From positions 248,001 through 312,000 of the forward strand of contig NZ_JAURVN010000002.1 of NCBI RefSeq assembly GCF_030655415.1: a stretch of 64,000 nucleotides of DNA, written 5' to 3'. Shown piece by piece: positions 7,708-16,235 of this stretch. A program made the position numbers and the translations under genes. Under the pieces are notes generated by a model. The model was not told where the DNA came from. It saw only the letters and a list, made by a program, of their open reading frames with translations, and searched no databases. This DNA is from Herminiimonas sp. (lineage in GTDB: Bacteria; Pseudomonadota; Gammaproteobacteria; Burkholderiales; Burkholderiaceae). Each line of letters opens with the position of its first letter. Within the stretch, counting starts at the first letter, position 1.

Positions 7708-8347
7708 TATACACTTTTTTGGTAATAATTACTCTATCGAAAGACAATATATTTACCATCCACTGCTGCGCTTTAAGCTTTCAATCGAACGATTTAGGTA
7801 ACAGTCTGCAGGTCGACTTCGCACCTGCTCGCTGTTCACCGTAACCTAAGCGCAGATCCCACCCGCACAGCTGCAGCGCTGATGCCAATTTCAAGTCTGG
7901 CAAGCGGTAAGATTTTTGGCATCAGCGTGTAGCGTCTGAAATGGGATAAAGGCAATTAATCCGCTATCGGCCAATAGCGGACTTCCGTTTCCGAACCAAA
8001 GCAGAAATTCGAGCATCCGATTGTCGTTTCCGTAACTTTCTGATCGGTTAAGAATTCGGGATCACATGTCCTTTATTAGCTGAGCGCTTTTATTGGAATT
8101 GCAATGGATTTCGACGAGTCTCGACGAATTCAGCTTTAAATGAACAAAACCCTTATGAATTCAGGTTTAGCTGAACTATTTGTTCCAACTTAGCTTGGCA
8201 GATGATTTGTATGTCTTTGATTTGGTTGAAGTTCGAATTCACACTTACCTGAACATCGACAATTGTGTGCACACTAACCTAGCCCAACAATCCACGTAAA
8301 ATCCAGCTAATATGCGGGCCAGCCATCTCTTAACGCCACTTTCCTCT
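7708..8347. other. Long non-coding stretch with a repeat copy
   Basis: These 640 bases contain no frame that resembles a known protein. They hold the best palindromic repeat copy (7960-7982) and then an AT-rich stretch with several GAATTC/GAATTCAGG-like words. The 3' end must carry the promoter for the RNase H-like gene, but no clear promoter boxes were found. Confidence 0.45.
7960..7982. repeat. Dispersed palindromic repeat copy (best palindrome)
   Basis: TCCGCTAT and ATAGCGGA are exact inverted arms around CGGCCA. The core GCTATCGGCCAATAGCGGAC is identical to the copy at 3791-3814, 4.2 kb away. It lies in non-coding DNA. Confidence 0.8.
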
Positions 8348-9004
8348 ATGCCGACGTACGCCGATTTAATTGAAGTCGCTTATAACAAAGAGCGTGTGCA
8401 TGGCCGCAGACTGGCAAAGCAATTAGCCATTTTAGAAGAAAGCGCTTTACAGCAAGTCATGGAAAGCGTGGCTGGCGATCAGCCTCTCAACGATTTGGTA
8501 GGCAAACGTCGGCAAGCAGCAAACGATGCAAGGGCAAAAATAACCGCCGCGAAACAAGCCAAAGCTGATGCCCGCGCAAAGAAAATTGCGAGATCCATGC
8601 CGGATCCAAACGCATGGCTAGCATGGTTTGACGGCGCGACGCATCCCAATCCCGGCAAAATGGGCATAGGTGGCTTGCTTAAAAACCCTGATGGCGACGT
8701 AGTGAGCAGCATTAGCTACACGGCGGGTCAAGGCGACAGCAGCGAAGCAGAATACTTGGCCTTGCTCGCAGTCCTGCAAGCGGCTCTCGATGCCGGCGCG
8801 ACAAAACTGATTGTTTATGGCGACAGCCGCGTGGTGCTTGACGACGTACAAACCAAAACAGCCGGCGCGCCTATACTATGTAACCATCGAACTCGGGCCA
8901 AAGAATTAATCGCGCAAATGAAGGACGTCACCTTCGTCTGGATTCCGCGCAAAAAAAATGAGATGGCAGATGCGCTGTCGCAGCAAGCAGTCAAATTACC
9001 TTAG
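8348..9004 (+). CDS. RNase H-like protein with N-terminal extension
   Basis: This 218-residue protein has a C-terminal RNase HI fold from about residue 95. FDGATHPNPGKMGIG holds the first catalytic Asp, GDSSEAEYLAL the Glu, VYGDSRVV the second Asp and NEMADALSQ the last Asp, so all four metal ligands are present. This fits the reverse-transcriptase-like RNase H group found in plant and archaeal type 1 proteins rather than classical RnhA. The first ~90 residues are charged and helical, with a Lys/Ala-rich stretch near 60-80, and are not a recognised domain. An ATG at 8312 would add 12 residues; neither start has a strong ribosome binding site, and 8348 is chosen on sequence character. Confidence 0.8.
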   Translation: MPTYADLIEVAYNKERVHGRRLAKQLAILEESALQQVMESVAGDQPLNDLVGKRRQAANDARAKITAAKQAKADARAKKIARSMPDPNAWLAWFDGATHPNPGKMGIGGLLKNPDGDVVSSISYTAGQGDSSEAEYLALLAVLQAALDAGATKLIVYGDSRVVLDDVQTKTAGAPILCNHRTRAKELIAQMKDVTFVWIPRKKNEMADALSQQAVKLP

Positions 9005-9157
9005 GCTTATTTGCCGCTATGATTGCGGACATAAAAGCATGCGCTGTCTGAATAACAACTGAGGGCAGCTAGCAGTAGCGCAAAGCATGAACACTTGTCT
9101 TGCCGCTACTGACGAAACCCAATAGACTACAAACCAACTTTCTCACTCCCTCCCCCT

Positions 9158-9871
9158 ATGCGAATTTTGCTTGCCGAAGACGACAGTGTGCTGGCCGATG
9201 GCTTGACGCGATCCTTGCGCCAATCCGGCTATGTCACCGATTGCGTCAAGAATGGTTTGGAAGCGGATTCCGCCTTGTCTACTCAAGACTTTGATTTGCT
9301 GATACTCGATCTGGGCCTGCCTAAAATGTCCGGCCTCGAAGTATTGCAACGCTTGCGTGCACGTAATTCACGTTTGCCAGTATTGATTTTGACAGCCGGC
9401 GATTCGATAGAGCAACGCGTCAAGGGATTGGATCTGGGCGCCGATGATTTCATGGCAAAGCCATTTGCATTATCCGAGCTCGAAGCACGTGTACGCGCTC
9501 TAACACGACGCGGTGCCGGTGGTGGGCCAACCGTAATCAAACATGGTCCGCTGTCCTACGATCAAGTTGGTCGTATCGCCTACATCAATGAACAGATGCT
9601 TGATTTATCAGCACGCGAACTCGGCTTACTGGAAGTACTTCTGCAACGCAGCGGTCGTCTGGTATCCAAAGAACAGTTGGTCGATCATCTGTGCGAATGG
9701 AGCGAAGAAGTCAGCAATAACGCGATTGAAGTCTATGTCCATCGCTTGCGCAAAAAGATAGAAATCGGCGGCCTGCGCATCGCCACCGTCCGTGGCCTCG
9801 GCTACTGCCTCGAAAAGTTTGCCGAACCTGCCAATACCGTAGCACCAAACACAACCACACCATCACGCTAA
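9158..9871 (+). CDS. OmpR-family response regulator, TctD/QseB-like
   Basis: This 237-residue regulator has a receiver domain with acidic residues Glu7, Asp8 and Asp9, phospho-acceptor Asp51 (LILDLGLPKMSG) and Lys101 (FMAKPFAL). The winged-helix domain follows (LSARELGLLEVLLQRSG, then EQLVDHLC, then NAIEVYVHRLRKKIE). It is followed after only 7 bases by its likely partner kinase, so the two form an operon. Downstream symporter genes suggest that this pair senses and controls uptake of a small carboxylate, by analogy with TctDE. The signal itself is not visible in the sequence. Confidence 0.93.
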   Translation: MRILLAEDDSVLADGLTRSLRQSGYVTDCVKNGLEADSALSTQDFDLLILDLGLPKMSGLEVLQRLRARNSRLPVLILTAGDSIEQRVKGLDLGADDFMAKPFALSELEARVRALTRRGAGGGPTVIKHGPLSYDQVGRIAYINEQMLDLSARELGLLEVLLQRSGRLVSKEQLVDHLCEWSEEVSNNAIEVYVHRLRKKIEIGGLRIATVRGLGYCLEKFAEPANTVAPNTTTPSR

Positions 9872-9878
9872 CGCCGCG

Positions 9879-11435
9879 ATGCCTGACACACACCGACAGC
9901 ACCCGCCCACCGTCGATGTGATCACGTTGGATGCAATTGATGCAGAGGCGGCAGCAACTGCGCATGCCGAAGAACGCACCCATCGTTCCTTGTTCGGCGA
10001 AATTCTCGACTGGATGCTGGTACCGCTATTATTACTATGGCCACTCAGCATCGCCATCACTTACCTGGTCGCCAAGTCGATCGCAAATGAACCATTCGAT
10101 CGCGCGCTGGAAGATAAAGTCACCGTTGTCGCACAACAGGTCAAGGAAGTAAACGGCCGAGTCATCACGCGCCTGACCGGTCCGGCCACAGATATTCTGC
10201 ATGCCGATGACGTCGACAATATCTATTATCAAATCCTCGATTCGCGCGGCATCATGGTCGAAGGCGATCCTGAAATGCCCTTGCCGAATGAAGAGTCAGA
10301 TCCACCACAACCGTGGGCGACTAAATTCCGTTACGACTTTGTCCGCAATACCGAAGTACGTATCGCCTATATGTATGTCGATTTGCACAAAACGCAGGTC
10401 GAGCCGCAACTGAGCATAGAACCGCGTCTGGCCTTAGTGCAAGTTGGCGAAACGCTGGAGAAGCGTTCGCAGCTCGTCAATCAAATCATCAAGGGCGTGA
10501 TCGTGCCGGAATTCATCATCCTGCCGGTAGCGCTGATCCTGGTTTGGTTTGCATTGACACGCGGTTTGCGTCCACTAGCCGAATTGCAGCAACGCATACG
10601 TGAACGCAGGCCAGATGATTTAAGTCCTATCGATTCTGGTTATGTGCCGGAAGAAATCCTGCCACTGGTTGGTTCGCTGAATGACATGCTGGAACGCCTA
10701 TCGCAAAGTATCAAGATACAAAAACGCTTTATCGCTGACGCCGCACATCAAATGAAAACACCGCTGGCCGGCATGCGCATGCAATCCGAGCTCGCTTTGC
10801 GCCAAACCGATCAGGCAGAAATTCACAAGTCGCTGGAACAACTGGCCAAGAGCTCCAGTTCAGCGACACGCATGGTCAATCAATTGCTCGCACTAGCCCG
10901 CGCAGAAAATCAAACGCCAGCGACCAAACCCATGCAATTGCTGGAATTATCTGAGCTGGCGCGCGACACCTTGCAGAACTGGGTACAGACCTCGTTCAAT
11001 AAAAAAATTGATCTCGGTTTTGAACAGCCCGACTATACGGTGTTGGTTAAAGGCGATGCCACCATGTTGCAAGAGTTATTGAACAATCTGATCGACAACG
11101 CGCTGAATTACACACCGGCAGGCGGCCAGGCAACGGTACGCGTACGCGCTGATGAAACAAACAAACTCGCGTTTCTCGAAGTTGAAGACAACGGTCCCGG
11201 CATCGCTGCGCATGAGCGCGAACATATCTTCGAACGCTTTTATCGCATCCTCGGCAGCAATGTCGAAGGTAGCGGTTTGGGTTTGGCAATCGTGCGCGAA
11301 ATTGTGCAGCAACATGAAGCCGAGATCGAAATACTGAACAACCCGCATTGCAGTGGGCAGAAATCACCAGGATGTTTAGTGCGTGTCACCTTGCATCTGG
11401 AACCGAACACCGTCCCGCTTGACTACATCATTTGA
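9879..11435 (+). CDS. Membrane sensor histidine kinase, TctE/QseC-like
   Basis: This 518-residue inner-membrane kinase has a first membrane helix at about residues 46-66 (MLVPLLLLWPLSIAITYLVA), a ~140-residue periplasmic sensor region of the two-component kinase N-terminal type, and a second helix at about 208-228 (VPEFIILPVALILVWFAL). A HAMP-like linker follows, then HisKA with His290 in AAHQMKTPL. The ATPase domain shows NLIDNALNYTP, DNGPGI and GSGLGLAIV. All kinase motifs are intact. It sits between the response regulator and a DUF4212/symporter pair, pointing to substrate-induced transport. Confidence 0.93.
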   Translation: MPDTHRQHPPTVDVITLDAIDAEAAATAHAEERTHRSLFGEILDWMLVPLLLLWPLSIAITYLVAKSIANEPFDRALEDKVTVVAQQVKEVNGRVITRLTGPATDILHADDVDNIYYQILDSRGIMVEGDPEMPLPNEESDPPQPWATKFRYDFVRNTEVRIAYMYVDLHKTQVEPQLSIEPRLALVQVGETLEKRSQLVNQIIKGVIVPEFIILPVALILVWFALTRGLRPLAELQQRIRERRPDDLSPIDSGYVPEEILPLVGSLNDMLERLSQSIKIQKRFIADAAHQMKTPLAGMRMQSELALRQTDQAEIHKSLEQLAKSSSSATRMVNQLLALARAENQTPATKPMQLLELSELARDTLQNWVQTSFNKKIDLGFEQPDYTVLVKGDATMLQELLNNLIDNALNYTPAGGQATVRVRADETNKLAFLEVEDNGPGIAAHEREHIFERFYRILGSNVEGSGLGLAIVREIVQQHEAEIEILNNPHCSGQKSPGCLVRVTLHLEPNTVPLDYII

Positions 11436-11436
11436 T

Positions 11437-11733
11437 ATGTCAAAAAAAATAAAACAATCTGACGCCGCCAAAACATATTGGCAACGCACTCGCCGCATGA
11501 CTTTGTGGTTGCTGCTGATATGGTTTGTGGTTACTTTCGCAGCGATATTTTTTGCGCGACCTTTGTCGAACTATACCTTCCTCGGATGGCCGATTTCATT
11601 CTTCATGGCGGCTCAAGGTAGCACCTTGATCTATGTCGCCATCATCGCGTTTTACGCGGTGCGCATGCATCAACTCGATCAGCGTTATCACGCATCACTA
11701 CGCCAGCAAAACAAAAATAACGATCATGAATAA
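11437..11733 (+). CDS. DUF4212 small membrane subunit of a sodium/solute symporter
   Basis: This 98-residue protein has two predicted membrane helices at about residues 22-42 (LWLLLIWFVVTFAAIFFA) and 50-72 (FLGWPISFFMAAQGSTLIYV). It matches the small DUF4212 proteins that precede large sodium:solute symporters of the acetate type. The start at 11437 lies one base after the kinase stop, and the end overlaps the symporter start by 8 bases, so translation is likely coupled. A role as accessory subunit is inferred from family context. Confidence 0.88.
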   Translation: MSKKIKQSDAAKTYWQRTRRMTLWLLLIWFVVTFAAIFFARPLSNYTFLGWPISFFMAAQGSTLIYVAIIAFYAVRMHQLDQRYHASLRQQNKNNDHE

Positions 11734-13762
11734 TAAATCCTTCTTCCGCAGGTTGATGCGTTACTACGCGTTATTCACGATCGGTTTTGTGCTGTTCCTG
11801 TTTGCTTTAGCGATCCTCGAACACGAAGGTTTTCCGCGCATCTGGATCGGCTATGTTTTCATGTTTTCGACTATCGTTTTGTACGCGATCATCGGCGTCA
11901 TCAGTCGTACCTCGAACATGGTGGAGTACTACGTCGCGGGTCGCCGCGTGCCGGCATTTTTCAACGGCATGGCAACTGCTGCCGACTGGATTTCTGCTGC
12001 AAGTTTTATCAGCCTGGCTGGTGGTTTGTATTTATGGGGCTTCGATGGACTGGCCTACATCATGGGCTGGACCGGCGGCTTCGTCTTGCTCGCATTGTTG
12101 ATCGCGCCTTACTTGCGCAAGTTTGGCCAGTACACCATTCCTGATTACCTCAGCGCGCGTTACACCGGCAAGTACAGCGACAACGTGGTGCGCATCATCG
12201 CAGTCGGTGCCACCATCATCGTGTCTTTCACGTATGTCGTTGCACAGATTTATGGCGTTGGCCTGATCACGTCGCGCTTTACCGGCGTCGATTTTTCAGT
12301 GGGTATTTTTCTCGGACTGGCCAGCATCTTGGTGTGTTCCTTCCTGGGCGGCATGCGCGCCGTGACATGGACCCAAGTTGCGCAATACATCATCTTGATC
12401 ATTGCCTACATGATCCCGGTCGTGTGGCTGTCGATTAAACATACGAACATCCCGGTGCCGCCCATCGCTTACGGTTCAGCCATCGCCAAGCTGAGCGACC
12501 GTGAAAAAATTCTGATCGATGATCCGAAAGAAAAAGAAGTCCGTGCCATCTTCAATCTGTACGCAGATGATCTGGATGACAAGCTGCATATGCTGCCGGA
12601 ATCATGGGAAAACGGCAGAGCTGAAATTCAACACAATCTGGAAGCGCTCAAGCTAGGTAATGCGCCACTGCTGGAAATCAAGAAAACCGGACGCGAACTC
12701 GCAACCTATCCGAAAGATGCCGAAGAAGCCGAGCGCAAATGGATAGAAGACAGAGCCGCCAATCGTGAGCGCGCAAAACCGCCAACGCCGCACACTGAAC
12801 CTTTCCCCGGCGAGGATGAAGCAGCGTCGGATATCAAACGCAATAACTTCATGGCCTTGGTATTTTGTCTGATGCTTGGCACCGCCGCCTTGCCGCACGT
12901 ACTGGTGCGCTATTACACAACGCCGTCCGTCAAGGAAGCGCGCAACTCTGTGTTCTGGACCATCTTTTTTATCATGGCCCTGTACATCACGATTCCCGCA
13001 TTGGCGGTGCTGGTCAAGTACGACATTTACACTTCTCTGGTCGGCAGCGATTTTACAAAGTTGCCGGAATGGGTTTCCTACTGGGCCAACATCGACAAGA
13101 TACATCCGCTGGTATCCATCGACGACGTGAATCGAGATGGCATTGTGCAATTGGCAGAGATCATGATCGATGTCGATATGGTCGTACTGGCCACGCCTGA
13201 AATCGCCGGCCTGCCCTACGTTATCTCCGGTCTGATCGCAGCAGGTGGTTTGGCGGCGGCGCTATCGACCGCCGATGGTTTGCTGCTGACTATTTCAAAC
13301 GCCTTGTCGCACGATGTTTATTTCAAAACGGTTGATCCAACCGCGACCACGCAAAAGCGAGTGACCGTTTCAAAATTATTATTGTTGATGGTGGCGCTGA
13401 TTGCTGCCTACATCGCCTCGCTCAAACCCGGCGATATTCTGTCGCTGGTTGGCGCTGCTTTTTCGCTGGCCGGCTCCGCTTTATTCCCCGCTCTAGCGCT
13501 GGGCGCAATCTGGAAGCGGGCTAATCAAGAAGGCGCAATCGCGGGCATGCTGATCGGCTTTGGCGTGTGTGCGTTCTACATGCTACATACGCATCCTGCA
13601 CTCGGCGGCACACCCGCCTCGCAATGGTTCCACATCGCGCCGATTTCTGGCGGTGTGTTTGGCGTGCCGGCAGGCATGCTGGCAATCGTGATCGTCAGCC
13701 TGTTAACTCCGCCGCCCGACCATAGAACCGAAATGCTGATCAAGGATTTACGCTTACCTTGA
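11726..13762 (+). CDS. Sodium:solute symporter (VC_2705/ActP-like)
   Basis: This 678-residue transporter of the SSS family probably moves a small carboxylate such as acetate with Na+. Around a dozen hydrophobic helices are visible, including DWISAASFISLAGGLYLWGF near residue 85, a family signature region. Two features stand out. A ~130-residue charged insert (about residues 255-375) is rich in Glu, Lys and Pro. A later soluble loop contains DVNRDGIVQLAE (nt 13124-13159), an EF-hand-like calcium loop. The start at 11726 overlaps the DUF4212 gene. Sitting behind the kinase gene, it is likely regulated by that system. Confidence 0.93.
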   Translation: MNNKSFFRRLMRYYALFTIGFVLFLFALAILEHEGFPRIWIGYVFMFSTIVLYAIIGVISRTSNMVEYYVAGRRVPAFFNGMATAADWISAASFISLAGGLYLWGFDGLAYIMGWTGGFVLLALLIAPYLRKFGQYTIPDYLSARYTGKYSDNVVRIIAVGATIIVSFTYVVAQIYGVGLITSRFTGVDFSVGIFLGLASILVCSFLGGMRAVTWTQVAQYIILIIAYMIPVVWLSIKHTNIPVPPIAYGSAIAKLSDREKILIDDPKEKEVRAIFNLYADDLDDKLHMLPESWENGRAEIQHNLEALKLGNAPLLEIKKTGRELATYPKDAEEAERKWIEDRAANRERAKPPTPHTEPFPGEDEAASDIKRNNFMALVFCLMLGTAALPHVLVRYYTTPSVKEARNSVFWTIFFIMALYITIPALAVLVKYDIYTSLVGSDFTKLPEWVSYWANIDKIHPLVSIDDVNRDGIVQLAEIMIDVDMVVLATPEIAGLPYVISGLIAAGGLAAALSTADGLLLTISNALSHDVYFKTVDPTATTQKRVTVSKLLLLMVALIAAYIASLKPGDILSLVGAAFSLAGSALFPALALGAIWKRANQEGAIAGMLIGFGVCAFYMLHTHPALGGTPASQWFHIAPISGGVFGVPAGMLAIVIVSLLTPPPDHRTEMLIKDLRLP

Positions 13763-13781
13763 TCACTTAGGACTAGCGGGC

Positions 13782-13797
13782 TGGCATATTTCTTGAT
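13782..13797 (+). promoter_or_regulatory. Weak sigma54-like -24/-12 site upstream of Anbu cluster
   Basis: TGGCATATTTCTTGAT resembles the RpoN pattern TGGCAC-N5-TTGCW. TGGCA and TTG are kept, but the -12 GC reads GA. It lies 58 bases before the ATP-grasp start. Suggestive only. Confidence 0.2.
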
Positions 13798-13855
13798 AGG
13801 GTTAAGGCAGCATCTCCCCTGACAAAGATTACAGACCGCAAGGACAGGCCAGACG

Positions 13856-15271
13856 ATGCCCAATTTTTTCGACGAAATGTACACCGATGGCGCGAAAAAC
13901 GTGCGCGACCATTACCAGGAATTCGAAGCCTGGCTAGCCACTCAATCAGCGGCCACGGTTGCTCGCAAGCGCGCTGAAGCGGATCTGATTTTCCGTCGTG
14001 TCGGCATTACCTTTGCCGTCTACGGCAACGAAGCCGGCACTGAGCGCGTGATTCCATTCGACATCATTCCCCGCATGATTACTGCGAAGGAATGGGCGCA
14101 CATGGAAGCTGGATTGGTTCAACGTGTACGCACGCTGAACATGTTCATCCACGACATTTATCACGATCAGAACATCGTCAAAGCCGGCATCATTCCGCCG
14201 GAACAGATATTCCGTAACGCGCAATATCGTCCTGAAATGCAGGGAATTTCCGTAGCCTCGGATATTTACGCCCACATCGCCGGCGTCGATATCGTGCGCG
14301 CCGGACAAGGCGAGTTTTACGTACTCGAGGATAATTTACGTGTACCGTCTGGCGTTTCTTACATGCTTGAAGACCGTAAAATGATGATGCGGCTCTTCCC
14401 GGAGCTGTTTGCACGTCATCAAATTGCGCCTGTCGAACATTATCCGGACATGTTGCTCGACAATTTGCGCTCGGTCGCGCCTATCGGCGTCAACGATCCG
14501 ACCGTAGTCGTGATGAGCCCGGGCATGTACAACTCGGCTTACTTTGAACATGCTTTCCTGGCCCAGCAAATGGGTGTGGAATTGGTCGAAGGCCAGGATC
14601 TGTTCGTCAACGATAATGCCGTCTACATGCGCACCACGCGCGGCCCGAAACGCGTGGATGTGATTTATCGCCGCATCGATGATGACTATATGGATCCGCT
14701 GGCTTTCCGTGCCGACTCGACTTTGGGCGTACCGGGCTTGCTGTCTGTATATCGCGCTGGCCGCGTCACGCTGGCCAATGCGATCGGCACCGGCGTCGCC
14801 GATGACAAATCGATTTATCCATTTGTCCCCGACATGATTCGCTTCTACCTGTCGGAAGAACCTATTCTGAATAACGTCCCGACTTTCCAGTGCCGCAAAA
14901 AAGATGAATTGTCTTATGTGCTCGCCAATCTGGAGCAACTGGTCGTCAAGGAAGTCCACGGTGCCGGCGGTTACGGCATGCTGGTCGGCCCGGCATCGAG
15001 CAAGGCCGAGATCGAGGACTTCCGCCAGCGCATCATCGCGCGTCCGGATGGCTACATTGCACAACCGACGCTCGCTTTGTCGGCCTGCCCTACTTTTGTC
15101 GAATCAGGTATCGCTCCACGCCACATTGATTTGCGACCTTTTGTGTTGTCTGGCAAAACCATCTCGATGGTGCCGGGCGGCCTGACGCGCGTCGCGCTCA
15201 AAGAAGGCTCGCTGGTGGTGAATTCGTCGCAAGGCGGCGGCACCAAAGACACCTGGATATTGGAGAACTAA
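13856..15271 (+). CDS. Circularly permuted ATP-grasp protein (DUF404/DUF407), Anbu cluster
   Basis: This 471-residue protein matches the circularly permuted ATP-grasp type 2 family, predicted to ligate amino groups to peptides. Recognisable pieces include FFDEMYTDGAKNVRDHYQEF at the start, RRVGITFAVYG, the IPFDIIPR motif, YVLEDNLRVPSGVSYM, YRRIDDDYMDPL and the glycine-rich VVKEVHGAGGYGMLVGP near residue 365. Length is usual for the family. It is the first gene of a tight four-gene set with alpha-E, transglutaminase and Anbu, one base before the next start. An amidoligase role is a published prediction for this family, not something visible here. Confidence 0.92.
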   Translation: MPNFFDEMYTDGAKNVRDHYQEFEAWLATQSAATVARKRAEADLIFRRVGITFAVYGNEAGTERVIPFDIIPRMITAKEWAHMEAGLVQRVRTLNMFIHDIYHDQNIVKAGIIPPEQIFRNAQYRPEMQGISVASDIYAHIAGVDIVRAGQGEFYVLEDNLRVPSGVSYMLEDRKMMMRLFPELFARHQIAPVEHYPDMLLDNLRSVAPIGVNDPTVVVMSPGMYNSAYFEHAFLAQQMGVELVEGQDLFVNDNAVYMRTTRGPKRVDVIYRRIDDDYMDPLAFRADSTLGVPGLLSVYRAGRVTLANAIGTGVADDKSIYPFVPDMIRFYLSEEPILNNVPTFQCRKKDELSYVLANLEQLVVKEVHGAGGYGMLVGPASSKAEIEDFRQRIIARPDGYIAQPTLALSACPTFVESGIAPRHIDLRPFVLSGKTISMVPGGLTRVALKEGSLVVNSSQGGGTKDTWILEN

Positions 15272-15272
15272 G

Positions 15273-16235
15273 ATGCTCAGCCGCACAGCCGATCACCTGT
15301 TCTGGATGGCGCGTTACACGGAACGCGCCGAAAATACCGCACGCATGCTGGACGTCAATGTTCAAACGGCGCTGCTACCGCAATCTGCTCGCGCTGCCGA
15401 GCAAAGCTGGCGCGCCACGCTCGGCATATCCGAGCTGCAAGAAGCGTTTGATGAAAAGTACGCCAAGCTGACGCCTAAAGACGTGCTGCATTTCATGGTG
15501 AGCGATACCTCGCATCCAGCGTCGATCTCATCCTATCTGCGCGCCGCACGTGAAAATGCGCGTGCAGTACGGGGCACCTTGACCACAGAAGTTTGGGAAA
15601 CCCACAACACCACGTGGCTGGAATTGCCGAATCAACTACGCGAAAGCGAATTCCAGCAAGATCCTAGTCAGTTTTTTGAATGGGTCAAACATCGCTCGCA
15701 TCTGTCACGTGGCGTCACCTTCGGCACCATGTTGTCAGACGAAGCCTTGTACTTTATCCGGCTCGGCACCTTCCTCGAACGCGCTGATAATACGGCGCGG
15801 ATTTTGGATGTGAAGTTTCACGGTGCCAGTGCCGCTACACAATCGGGTGAAAAACTCGGCAATGAAAATCAACGCGATTTTTATTACTGGGCGGCGATCT
15901 TGCGCTCGGTTTCCGCGTTTGAAATCTATCGTAAGGTTTATCGCGATGCGATCACGCCAGCGCGCGTGGCCGATTTGCTGATGTTAAATATCGACATGCC
16001 GCGCTCGCTATTGGCCAGCCTGACGGAAGTTTTGCGCAATTTGCGCTATGTCAGCAATGATGTCTCCAGCGATACCCTGCGCTTCGCCGGGAAGCTGCAT
16101 GCCGACCTGAAATTTGCTCGTATCGAGGATATTCTGGAAGAAGGCTTGCACGATTACCTGACCGAATTTCTTGAAAACATATTTGAACTGGGAAATCGCG
16201 TCAGTGGCGATTTCCTGGTGCCAGTGGGGGCTTAG
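15273..16235 (+). CDS. Alpha-E domain protein (DUF403), Anbu cluster
   Basis: This 320-residue helical protein opens with MLSRTADHLFWMARYTERAE, the conserved start of the alpha-E (DUF403) family. A second family block is RLGTFLERADNTARILDVK near residue 168. The family is almost always encoded beside circularly permuted ATP-grasp proteins and is thought to help them, but no enzymatic activity is assigned. The start is one base after the ATP-grasp stop, and the next gene starts immediately after its own stop, so the three are a single operon. Confidence 0.92.
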   Translation: MLSRTADHLFWMARYTERAENTARMLDVNVQTALLPQSARAAEQSWRATLGISELQEAFDEKYAKLTPKDVLHFMVSDTSHPASISSYLRAARENARAVRGTLTTEVWETHNTTWLELPNQLRESEFQQDPSQFFEWVKHRSHLSRGVTFGTMLSDEALYFIRLGTFLERADNTARILDVKFHGASAATQSGEKLGNENQRDFYYWAAILRSVSAFEIYRKVYRDAITPARVADLLMLNIDMPRSLLASLTEVLRNLRYVSNDVSSDTLRFAGKLHADLKFARIEDILEEGLHDYLTEFLENIFELGNRVSGDFLVPVGA

